This document shows, piece after piece, positions 8,834 through 15,986 of a stretch of DNA of 64,000 bases. Numbering within the stretch: the first letter of the stretch is position 1; every line of letters begins with the position of its first letter. The notes under the pieces were generated by a model. It had not been told where the DNA came from and did not search any database. It saw only the letters and a program-made list of their open reading frames with translations. A program made the position numbers and the translations under genes. The DNA comes from Paenibacillus sp. V4I7 (GTDB lineage: Bacteria > Bacillota > Bacilli > Paenibacillales > NBRC-103111), in assembly GCF_030817275.1 (NCBI RefSeq), contig NZ_JAUSZD010000002.1:4712001-4776000 (forward strand), given 5' to 3'.

Positions 8834-9760
8834 CTAACCTTTATTGGAAATAGCGATAAGGTCTATGCTCCGTTTAATAATCGATTCCAAAAGCACATAA
8901 TGCTCTCTTTCTACCCGTACTAGCGGCGGACGAACAGATAACCCTATGGGCAAACCGACGATGTCCATACCCGCTTTAATGAGTGAAACCGCATACCCTT
9001 TACGGAGTTGACGAATGCGGTGGATCGGTAAGAGCACTTCACGGTAAAGGGTTTGAACAAAAGCCTGATCTCCGCCAAGTAAGCTCTCGTAAAACTTTCT
9101 CGATACTTGTGGCATGTAATTGGAGATAGCCGATGAATACGAATGATATCCAAGCGCTGCGTATGCCGGCATCGTCAGTTCAGCAAGCGGCATCCCATTC
9201 ATCCATTGCAGCTTGCTGCCCAGCGACTGTACGAATTCTATATTTAACTCGAAGTTTCCTAATCCATCTTTGAACCCAATGACATTTGGAAGGGATGCCA
9301 GCTTTTCTATCGTGCTTAGTGTGAAGATCGCGTTATCCCGTTGATAGATGATAACAGATAAGTCCGTGCTCTGAGCAATCGTCCGATAGTACTGGTACAG
9401 ACCTTCCTGCTCTGGAATAATGAGGTATGGCGGCAGCAGCAATAAGCCGTCTGCTCCAAGCCGTTCCGCCAATTGAGCACGTTCCACCGCATCTTTGACA
9501 TTTCCTCCGACACCTGCAAACACGGGTACTTGTCCTGCAACCGTAGATACTCCGGTGGAAACTAACTGTTCATATTCCTGCAAATCCAAAGATTGATATT
9601 CACCTGAACCAGCGCAAACAAATATAGAATCTAATCCATTGTCGAGCAAAAATCGGACGTTGGCCTCGAATGCTTTCTCATCCACTTGCTCGCTATCATG
9701 AAACGGCGTAACTGGAAAACCCATAATACCTGCAAGCGAAATATGTTTATCGCTCCCCAT
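8834..9760 (-). CDS. kdgD: DHDPS-family dehydratase, probably 5-dehydro-4-deoxyglucarate dehydratase
   Basis: A 308-residue class I aldolase-fold enzyme of the dihydrodipicolinate synthase family. The Schiff-base lysine is Lys164 in IGFKDGLGN and the partner tyrosine is Tyr139 in IIYQRDN. KdgD converts 5-keto-4-deoxyglucarate to 2-oxoglutarate semialdehyde plus CO2 and water. The length matches Bacillus KdgD, and the semialdehyde dehydrogenase is in the same operon. The reading frame stays open about 50 codons further up. ATG at 9760 is chosen because AAAAGGGG precedes it, and because a TATAAT promoter element lies just above the next ATG. L-2-keto-3-deoxyarabonate dehydratase, which makes the same product, is the main alternative. 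Confidence 0.8.
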   Translation of the reverse strand: MGSDKHISLAGIMGFPVTPFHDSEQVDEKAFEANVRFLLDNGLDSIFVCAGSGEYQSLDLQEYEQLVSTGVSTVAGQVPVFAGVGGNVKDAVERAQLAERLGADGLLLLPPYLIIPEQEGLYQYYRTIAQSTDLSVIIYQRDNAIFTLSTIEKLASLPNVIGFKDGLGNFELNIEFVQSLGSKLQWMNGMPLAELTMPAYAALGYHSYSSAISNYMPQVSRKFYESLLGGDQAFVQTLYREVLLPIHRIRQLRKGYAVSLIKAGMDIVGLPIGLSVRPPLVRVEREHYVLLESIIKRSIDLIAISNKG

Positions 9761-9793
9761 ACGTAACAGCCCCTTTTCGTTTGCTTTCATCTC

Positions 9794-9799
9794 ATTATA
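9794..9799 (-). promoter_or_regulatory. -10 element of the kdgD operon
   Basis: TATAAT on the minus strand (ATTATA at 9794-9799), about 35 bases before the chosen kdgD start. No convincing -35 hexamer is present at 17 bases, which suggests activator dependence, presumably on the divergent AraC gene. Confidence 0.5.
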
Positions 9800-9856
9800 G
9801 GAGATTCGAGCGGGAGCAGTCTTTATAAAAACATGCCGCTTTTTTAAAAAATTCCG

Positions 9857-9865
9857 TGATATAAT
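9857..9865 (+). promoter_or_regulatory. Extended -10 promoter of the divergent AraC gene
   Basis: TGATATAAT, an extended -10 (TG, one base, TATAAT), lies 34 bases before the GTG start at 9899. Its -35 is weak, as is common for extended -10 promoters. The two divergent -10 boxes are about 60 bases apart, leaving room for one shared operator. Confidence 0.55.
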
Positions 9866-9898
9866 GAACATCAGCCTGCCAGAGGGGAGATCACATAC

Positions 9899-10873
9899 GT
9901 GCTGAGTCATTCTGTTTATTCACGAAGTAACCTGTATCTCAACCAAAACCTGGTTCAGTTAAAAGGAGCCACTGCATCCATCTTTGTTCACTACTGGGGA
10001 GCGAAGCCGCAGCATAAAGGCAATAGTCCCCATGCACATTCTTTTTTCGAGATTTGTTATGTCGTAGAAGGAGAAGGGGTATACTCTCACGATGGTGTTA
10101 CCTATCCACTCCGGGCAGGAACGCTCTATTGTTCCAAGCCCGAAAGCCGTCACTATATTCAAAGTGAAGAAGGCATGCTGCTTCTATTTCTAGCACTTGA
10201 GCCGATAGCGTCAGAATCGAGTCAACCATTTATACGTGATTTTGAGCAATTATGCTCTTATCCTCATTTGTTCATCCCGAATGCAGACCAAACTGCACCT
10301 ATGTTAATTTGGCAAGCCCTGCTCATCCAAGCTTCCGATTCTAGCATTCGCTATAGAGAATCCATGGAGCAGTTGGCCTATTCGCTTATCATAAGCTGTA
10401 TCAGTCTATTTTTGCATCATTGTCGCTCTGGCGATACGGCTTCATCCGCTACTGGCTCGGAATTACAAGGAACACTTAAAATGGCCAAAGCCTATATACA
10501 GACGAATCTCTCCAATAAAATAGTGCTTTCGGATGTAGCTCAAAGCCTCCATTTGTCAGAACGTCAGTTGTCCCGCCTAATAGCAGAAGAATTGGGACAA
10601 TCCTTTCCTTCGATCGTTAAAACCGAAAGAATCAAAAGAGCTGCTTATTTATTAGGATATACGGACATCCCTTTGAAAAAAATCGCTGAAGATACCGGTT
10701 TTGAAAGCATCCATTACTTTACGCAGGTCTTCACCAGGGAAATGGGTACTCCGCCCAGCAGCTTCCGCAAAAAGTGTTTGAACTCCGCATCCGTAGATGC
10801 ATGGATTCACAAGTATTTAGAGCAGGTAGCGACTCGCTATCAAAAATATAAACAGCAAGATCGTCCCGATTAA
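9899..10873 (+). CDS. AraC-family regulator with cupin sensor domain
   Basis: A 324-residue soluble AraC regulator. Residues 20-130 form an N-terminal cupin/AraC-binding fold (HAHSFFEICYVVEGEG). The C-terminal double helix-turn-helix spans about residues 190-295, with the typical end AEDTGFESIHYFTQVFTRE. The start is GTG at 9899, preceded by AGGGGAG 9 bases upstream. It is divergent from the kdgD-uxuA-like-gucD operon and is probably its activator, responding to a sugar acid bound in the cupin domain. The ligand is unknown. Confidence 0.87.
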   Translation: MLSHSVYSRSNLYLNQNLVQLKGATASIFVHYWGAKPQHKGNSPHAHSFFEICYVVEGEGVYSHDGVTYPLRAGTLYCSKPESRHYIQSEEGMLLLFLALEPIASESSQPFIRDFEQLCSYPHLFIPNADQTAPMLIWQALLIQASDSSIRYRESMEQLAYSLIISCISLFLHHCRSGDTASSATGSELQGTLKMAKAYIQTNLSNKIVLSDVAQSLHLSERQLSRLIAEELGQSFPSIVKTERIKRAAYLLGYTDIPLKKIAEDTGFESIHYFTQVFTREMGTPPSSFRKKCLNSASVDAWIHKYLEQVATRYQKYKQQDRPD

Positions 10874-10898
10874 CGCTTCTCCTCATTCCCTTCCCCAA

Positions 10899-10958
10899 AG
10901 CATATAGCGGTTGTTTGCGCATCCTGTATGGATTTGCGAAAACAACCGCTATACATGC
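10899..10958. repeat. Long imperfect inverted repeat
   Basis: Two arms of roughly 27 bases share TATAGCGGTTGTTT and its complement and flank a short loop near 10925-10930. It lies between the convergent AraC gene and FAD oxidase gene, so it could act as a bidirectional terminator. It lacks a T-tract on either strand, and its length is more typical of a mobile palindromic element. No second copy was seen in the window. Confidence 0.55.
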
Positions 10959-11073
10959 TCTCTCCCATATGGGCCAGTATCATTCCTGGAATGATTTCAT
11001 CACCCGGTCGGACATGATCCCAACCCCAATTGTGTCACTGTATTTCCGGGGTTGTCATTCCCCTTTACCAAAT

Positions 11074-12339
11074 CTATTTCTCCATCAAATATTTATTCAA
11101 AAAGTCGTTACGAAACTTTCCGTGTGGATCACAATGAAGGAGCAGTTGTCGGAAGTCTGGCAGCTTCTCATAGAGCGGTTTCAACTGAGCGGGTTGCATG
11201 GTAAACAGCTTTCCCCAATGCGGACGAGCCCGGAAAGGCGCAAGTTGCTTTTCGATCATCGGCAGAACTTGTTTGACTGCCTCCCAATTCGGTTTCCACG
11301 TAAAATGAATAGCAACTGAATCCTGATTGTAATTAGGGCTCATCCACAAATTATCTTTTGCAATGGTACGAACTTCAGAAACATAAAGGTGTGGCGAAAT
11401 TTGCTCCCGTATGCCATTAAGTGCATTTAATGCCTGATAGGCATCTTGTCGCGGCACGAAATACTCGCTTTGCAGCTCCTCTCCAGCACTCGGAGTGAAA
11501 TCCATGCGAAAGTGCGGCAATCTCTCGTGCCATGGTCCCGCGATGCACATCTGCTCGCTGCAATTCTCCGCTGTATGTCCTGGCACTGGATGCCGAGGTG
11601 AAGTTGCTAATTGTGCGTCGAAAAACTCAGGTGCAGGTGCTACCTGGTCAGAGACTTGATCAGTCAGTTTCTGCTTTATCCATACTTGATTGAAATTCGC
11701 ATTCTTCCAATCGGTGAATAGACTAACACTATATGCACTGGAAAAAATATCGTCAAAGTGCTCATTTAGTTGCACTAGAGACAGATTATCGTAAACATGC
11801 TGACTCATTTGAAATGTTGGGATCACATCCAGTGTAATTTTAGTGACTACGCCCAATCCTCCAAGCCCAACAATTGAACCTGCGATGTCTTGTTGCTCGC
11901 GGGAGAATACAGCCATGTCCCCGTTCGCCTGAATGATTTCCATAGAATCAACCACTGTAGCAAGATTGCCATTCCGATCACCAGAACCATGCGTTGCCGT
12001 AGCGCATGCACCTGCAACGGTTATGTGCGGCAGCGACGCCAAATTGTGAAGCGCATAACCATAGTTATGAAGATGTTCACATAGCTCTCCATACCGGATT
12101 CCTGCTTCAACAGTTACCTTATTTTTTACAGTATCTAATGCTACCACACGGTTAAGTTTCTGAAGTGAAAGAAGGCTTTCGGCACAATCGGCGATGCTAT
12201 TAAACGAGTGCCGTGTGCCAAGCACCTTTATTTGCTTACTGCGAGCCACTAATTCCTGTACTTGCTCCACACTTGTGGGAACATGGAGTTCAGAGGCACT
12301 ATACTTGTAGTTGCCAGCCCAATTCCAATTATTTTTCAT
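11074..12339 (-). CDS. FAD-binding sugar/alditol oxidase (gulonolactone/xylitol oxidase type)
   Basis: About 421 residues of the vanillyl-alcohol oxidase/PCMH flavin fold. The N-terminal FAD-binding half has VLGTRHSFNSIAD near residue 40 and the ATATHGSGD loop near 113, typical of L-gulono-1,4-lactone and alditol (xylitol/sorbitol) oxidases. The C-terminal half is the D-arabinono-1,4-lactone oxidase-type substrate domain. Such enzymes oxidise polyols or lactones with O2, giving H2O2. ATG at 12339 is preferred over a GTG 12 bases earlier, because the GAAGG ribosome site directly abuts that GTG. It may feed sugar acids into the kdgD operon, but it is separately placed and transcribed. Confidence 0.8.
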   Translation of the reverse strand: MKNNWNWAGNYKYSASELHVPTSVEQVQELVARSKQIKVLGTRHSFNSIADCAESLLSLQKLNRVVALDTVKNKVTVEAGIRYGELCEHLHNYGYALHNLASLPHITVAGACATATHGSGDRNGNLATVVDSMEIIQANGDMAVFSREQQDIAGSIVGLGGLGVVTKITLDVIPTFQMSQHVYDNLSLVQLNEHFDDIFSSAYSVSLFTDWKNANFNQVWIKQKLTDQVSDQVAPAPEFFDAQLATSPRHPVPGHTAENCSEQMCIAGPWHERLPHFRMDFTPSAGEELQSEYFVPRQDAYQALNALNGIREQISPHLYVSEVRTIAKDNLWMSPNYNQDSVAIHFTWKPNWEAVKQVLPMIEKQLAPFRARPHWGKLFTMQPAQLKPLYEKLPDFRQLLLHCDPHGKFRNDFLNKYLMEK

Positions 12340-12430
12340 ATCTTCACACACCTTCGAAAGTATTTATAGTGTATAAAAATTCGATATAGGACTATTGAAA
12401 TCCTTGTCATGCTTTAAAGGCTAATTAGAT

Positions 12431-12472
12431 GAGAAAAGGCCTCCGTTTCACAATTTAATCGGCAGCCTTCTC
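12431..12472 (-). terminator. Possible terminator after the GNAT gene
   Basis: A hairpin with outer arms GAGAAAAGGC and GCCTTCTC and an inner CCG/CGG pairing, 43 bases beyond the GNAT stop. The T-tract is weak, so termination is uncertain. Confidence 0.4.
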
Positions 12473-12515
12473 TTGGTGTTTTCGGAGTGCGTTCGAAAAA
12501 ATCATGTCCAGTTCC

Positions 12516-12968
12516 TCATAAGTCTTGAGATAAACGTATCATATCCCTGCATTGTATACCGTTTTCAAAAATTTCATCAGAGTAATGCTTTACAAAGAAG
12601 TCCCTATCAATCCCAACTATTCTAAAACCACATTTTTGATATAGAGCGAGTTGTCCCATTCCTGAGTTCCCAGTGCCAATCTCAATTGTTTTATAACCCT
12701 GAAACTTAGCATTTTTAATTGCATGCTGTACAATCTTCTTTCCTATCCCTTTACCTTGGTGGTTCTCGCTGACGGCAATATTCACCAACTCAACTGTCTC
12801 AGGTCTTGTAGGCAATAATACATAAACTGCTAAAATAGTGTTATTCATCTCTGCTACATAGCACTGACCTCGTTTAAGATATTCGTTAACAATCTGTTCA
12901 GAAGGGTCAGCTACCAATAACAGCTCCATTGGAGGCGACTCGTAAGTATCTAACTTGCGTATTTCCAT
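12516..12968 (-). CDS. GNAT-family N-acetyltransferase
   Basis: A 150-residue GNAT protein. The acetyl-CoA loop NHQGKGIGKKIV is near residue 72, and the C-terminal motif ALYQKCGFRIVG near 117 is the usual motif B. Start MEIRKLD at 12968 is chosen because AAAGGAGG lies 6 bases upstream; the frame extends 9 codons further without a ribosome site. The substrate cannot be inferred from its neighbours. Confidence 0.85.
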   Translation of the reverse strand: MEIRKLDTYESPPMELLLVADPSEQIVNEYLKRGQCYVAEMNNTILAVYVLLPTRPETVELVNIAVSENHQGKGIGKKIVQHAIKNAKFQGYKTIEIGTGNSGMGQLALYQKCGFRIVGIDRDFFVKHYSDEIFENGIQCRDMIRLSQDL

Positions 12969-13002
12969 TCTAATCCTCCTTTGTTGAACCATCATTGCCC
13001 GT

Positions 13003-13030
13003 ACTCAAGTATAGTTTCCGTTAGTTGAAG
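13003..13030 (+). repeat. Tail segment of the dispersed hairpin-tail repeat
   Basis: ATAGTTTCCGTTAGTTGAAG matches the conserved tail seen after hairpins at 24901, 26611, 27891 and 31661. Here no clear hairpin precedes it. It lies between the MFS gene stop and the GNAT gene start. Confidence 0.5.
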
Positions 13031-13060
13031 ATAAGGATGTAGCTAAAATTCGCGACCACG

Positions 13061-14314
13061 TCAAGACTGTGCTTGCAGTCTCCGATCCAGCATGCCCTGC
13101 ACGAACCACGCATAAACGGCATACCCAGCCAGTATGGCAACCGCCGTAAGAAGGAAGGGCAGCGAATAATGATTTCCAGCCAAAATGTAGCCCGCCCAGT
13201 AAGAGGCGATAGTGTTGCCGATGCTGCGCGATACCGTCCGCATGACTGCAAACAAGTTGCGGTCTTCTTCGGCGACAGCAGACATGCATTCGCTGTCCAT
13301 TAAGTTGTTTAACATGGTGAAGCCCGTCCCGCGAATGAGTAGCAGTACCGCAAATACAAAGGCCGGCATGGTGAGCGCCATCAACGCCACGACAAACATG
13401 TTATACAGAAACAGGAACACAAACGTCCTGCGGCTGCCCCATCTCTCTACAACGTACGGCATAACGATCGAGCCGATAAAGAAGAATAATCCGGACAACG
13501 CGAGCAAAATGGAGATGTTGCCGTCCTCCATCTGAAACCGGAATTTCAGAATGACGTTCAGGAATGGGCTAAGCAGCCCGAACGTAAAGCCGGAGTTGAA
13601 AATAAGCAGCGAAAGCAGCAGCAGAAAATACATCGCATGCCCTCTCTTCGGCCGGTCCGGAGGCTTCGCTGGTTGAACACCACTGACCTCATCTGCTGCA
13701 GCGCTATTCACCCTTGCATGTGTAGATGGAAGCAGCATTCCCCGTAATATGCCTGAGAGCGCCAAGCATCCGCCGGCAACGAAGAATGCATACTGGTACA
13801 ACGTGGTATGCCCTGGCAGCCAATCCGGCAGGTAGCCGCCAAGCCATGTGCCGAGGCCGGTAAAAAAAGTAAATACGGCGAATAACAAAGAATACGCGCT
13901 CGTCTCTTCTTTCTTGCTTCGGCAATATTGGAAAATCAGCTGAATTTCGGAGTTCACGATCGCTGTAATGCCGAGTGACCAGATGAGCTGCGCTGTGGTA
14001 ACCGCGCCAAGGCTGGTTCCGAAGCCGAAGAGAGTGAGCGAAAGGAATGCTAGGAGCATGCCGGTGACGAGCATCGTTTTGCGCCCGACGCTCTTCACGA
14101 TGAAACCTGCAGGCAGACTGGCTAGGCCAATTGTCAACGCCCCCAGCGACGTTATTCTACCGATGTCACCTTTGGAGAAACCGAGGTTCAAGAGATGTAA
14201 ATTCAGGATGAGGCCGAAGATGCCTACTCCGATGCCAAACAAACTCTCGGTCGCGATGAAACGCTTCACGTCAGGAGATAAATCACGAACTAAATTTACG
14301 GTATACGTCCACAT
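13061..14314 (-). CDS. MFS transporter
   Basis: A 417-residue, probably 12-helix major facilitator. The loop after helix 2 reads GFIVKSVGRKTML, a recognisable variant of the MFS GxxxDxxGRR signature. A long cytoplasmic loop around residues 195-225 separates the two six-helix halves. The ATG at 14314 has an AAAGGAAAGG ribosome site. The substrate is unknown. Nothing adjacent suggests a pathway, and the next gene on this strand is a degenerate AraC regulator, which may once have controlled it. Confidence 0.83.
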   Translation of the reverse strand: MWTYTVNLVRDLSPDVKRFIATESLFGIGVGIFGLILNLHLLNLGFSKGDIGRITSLGALTIGLASLPAGFIVKSVGRKTMLVTGMLLAFLSLTLFGFGTSLGAVTTAQLIWSLGITAIVNSEIQLIFQYCRSKKEETSAYSLLFAVFTFFTGLGTWLGGYLPDWLPGHTTLYQYAFFVAGGCLALSGILRGMLLPSTHARVNSAAADEVSGVQPAKPPDRPKRGHAMYFLLLLSLLIFNSGFTFGLLSPFLNVILKFRFQMEDGNISILLALSGLFFFIGSIVMPYVVERWGSRRTFVFLFLYNMFVVALMALTMPAFVFAVLLLIRGTGFTMLNNLMDSECMSAVAEEDRNLFAVMRTVSRSIGNTIASYWAGYILAGNHYSLPFLLTAVAILAGYAVYAWFVQGMLDRRLQAQS

Positions 14315-14352
14315 GGATGCACCTTTCCTTTTGCTACTGTATGTGCTTTATC

Positions 14353-14703
14353 TTACATGGCGGCGGCATCCGGTTCAATCCTATTTCTTCGGAAAGACCT
14401 AAATTGAAAAATTGCTTGATTTCTCTGTCGCAGCCTGTAATTATAGCCGTATTTCACAGCAACTTCGATTACTTTCACATTGCTGGACTGCAGCTCCATC
14501 GCCGCCAAGGTAAGACGTCTACACCGAATATACTCCGCTAAGCCAATTCCCGAGAGGAAAGAAAACATCCGGTTGAATTGATGCTCTGAACAGCATGCGA
14601 TTCTAGCCACTTATTGAAAGTCGATTTCATCGTCAAGCTATGCCTCAATATATGCCAATGCTTTGTTATGTTCTGAATCGAATTTCAAGCTATTTAATGT
14701 CAT
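14353..14703 (-). pseudogene. Degenerate AraC/XylS helix-turn-helix regulator
   Basis: From MTLNSLKFDS at 14703 the frame encodes an AraC N-terminal helix (ALAYIEA), then a TAG stop, then LDDEIDF, then a TAA stop, then VARIACCSEHQFNRMFSF and YIRCRRLTLAAMELQ, all in one frame. The homology ends after AVKYGYN; the remaining 30 codons do not look like AraC. Two in-frame stops plus a lost second helix-turn-helix make this a pseudogene. Full members of this type carry a GyrI-like ligand-binding domain of about 150 residues, absent here. Confidence 0.75.
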
Positions 14704-14707
14704 TAAT

Positions 14708-14733
14708 AAAAAAAAGCCGCGATTTACGCGACT
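14708..14733 (-). terminator. Terminator after the SleB-like gene
   Basis: On the minus strand the hairpin AGTCGCG-TAAAT-CGCGGCT is followed by at least seven T residues. It lies 20 bases beyond the hydrolase stop codon. Confidence 0.88.
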
Positions 14734-14752
14734 TTTGTCATTATATCTACTC

Positions 14753-15391
14753 TTAAAAGGTAAATACGTGGTTACCAATGGTAATCTTGGCGGTTCTTTT
14801 TTTGCTCCAAGATGCCTGGGCAATATCAGGATTGTAAAAATAAAGGGCCCCAGTTGTTGGATCCAAACCATTCAAAGCGGCTTTTGCCGCGCTATAGGCT
14901 GACAAATTTGGTTTAAGGTTAAACTGGCCATCATCAATGGCTGAAAATTGACCTGGCTGATGGATAACCTCAGTGATGGAATCAGGAAATTTTTCGGACT
15001 GAACTCGATTAAGAACGACAGCTCCCACGGCAACTTGTCCAACAAAGGGCTCCCCTCGGGCTTCGGAATGAATGATTCGCGCCAATTCATCCAGCACCGA
15101 CTGTTGGGGTGAAATCGTTTTTTTTAATTTAGACAGAGTTAAGGAATCGGCTTCACCGTCAACTGACAAGCCATAGCTGGCTTGAAATTTCTTTACCGCA
15201 TTCTTAGTCTGATTACCGTAATAACCGGTAATTCCTGTTTTAAAGTAACCCAATGCGCTTAATCGTTCTTGCAAATCCAGTACTTGGTCACTTTGTGTGC
15301 CCTGTCCAAACGATTGCGCACCGACCGGTGCGGCCATCCCCATTACACCAAGGGAACAGACACAGATAAGAGCTTGTAATTTCTTCTTCAT
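14753..15391 (-). CDS. SleB-type cell-wall hydrolase (spore cortex-lytic enzyme family)
   Basis: A 212-residue secreted protein. The signal peptide spans residues 1-26 (cleavage after GAQ or nearby). A peptidoglycan-binding domain follows at about 30-90 (LQERLSALGYF, NAVKKFQ). The hydrolase domain at 100-212 has Glu110 in HSEARGEPF, equivalent to the catalytic glutamate of SleB lytic transglycosylase. Domain order and length match SleB/YkvT. No YpeB-like partner is adjacent, so a vegetative YkvT-like role is as likely as cortex lysis. ATG at 15391 has AGGAGG 12 bases upstream; the frame extends 17 codons further without a good ribosome site. Confidence 0.83.
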   Translation of the reverse strand: MKKKLQALICVCSLGVMGMAAPVGAQSFGQGTQSDQVLDLQERLSALGYFKTGITGYYGNQTKNAVKKFQASYGLSVDGEADSLTLSKLKKTISPQQSVLDELARIIHSEARGEPFVGQVAVGAVVLNRVQSEKFPDSITEVIHQPGQFSAIDDGQFNLKPNLSAYSAAKAALNGLDPTTGALYFYNPDIAQASWSKKRTAKITIGNHVFTF

Positions 15392-15575
15392 GTTGCAAGA
15401 TAACCTCCTCTTCCTTTTACGCGCCGCACATGGCAACGACATGCAGCATTACAAATTTAGGGGTGTTGATCCGACTCAAGATGTTGCCTTACACGCTCTG
15501 AAAATAGAGAACAGCATCAAGCTGTCCCTTATACACTTCGGGAGAAACACCTATTTAGGGTCGCAAATCACAAAA

Positions 15576-15635
15576 AGGAGCTATGCCAATAGGCTAGCTC
15601 CTCCACTAACGTTCTGCGGGCTCTCCGTAATAGGA
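15576..15635 (+). repeat. Hairpin-tail dispersed repeat, copy 1
   Basis: AGGAGCTA and TAGCTCCT arms flank an 11-base loop (15576-15602), followed by CCACTAACGTTCTGCGGGC, a diverged form of the shared tail. Confidence 0.55.
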
Positions 15636-15699
15636 TCATATCCCAAGTACAAAACAGGAATGTACAAGTTAAGTTTTTCAAGCCCTGAGCTGCCGCGAA

Positions 15700-15738
15700 A
15701 AAGCTCCTCCTTTATCGTTTGCCGTTAGGTGAATGAAA
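15700..15738 (+). repeat. Hairpin-tail dispersed repeat, copy 2 (partial)
   Basis: AAGCTCCTCC followed by TTTATCGTTTGCCGTTAGG, the right arm and tail of the repeat. The left arm is not recognisable. Confidence 0.5.
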
Positions 15739-15986
15739 CTTATCATCCTAGAGTATTAATCAATAAAATGACTACTTAGTCTAAAACTAAGTGTTCATTT
15801 CACCCATTTTTAATGAAATTAAATTTTAATATTTTTATTGATTTTTGTAATAAAATTTAATAGTCTAGAAATGAACCATACCTAATCTTTACCAAACCGA
15901 ACCGATACGATGAGGAGGAGATGGGACAAGGAATTTTGAGTACAGCATTTGAGAGCGGTTTCATACTTTTAGGAGGATGTGATTAG

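Larger units (their letters stand above)
15443..15986. other. Intergenic region with two repeat copies and an AT-rich promoter zone
   Basis: No credible gene is seen between the hydrolase and the GHL10 gene. The left half carries two copies of the hairpin-tail repeat. Bases 15800-15870 are very AT-rich and probably hold the promoter of the GHL10 gene, but no unambiguous -35/-10 pair could be chosen. Confidence 0.5.

Noticed and set aside
9761..9910. 50-residue N-terminal extension of the KdgD-like protein
   Set aside because: It would start upstream of the TATAAT promoter element and overlap the divergent regulator's start; family length (308) fits the shorter form.
10915..11319. 134-codon plus-strand frame
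   Set aside because: It runs through the palindrome and antisense to the FAD oxidase, has no ribosome site, and reads like random sequence.
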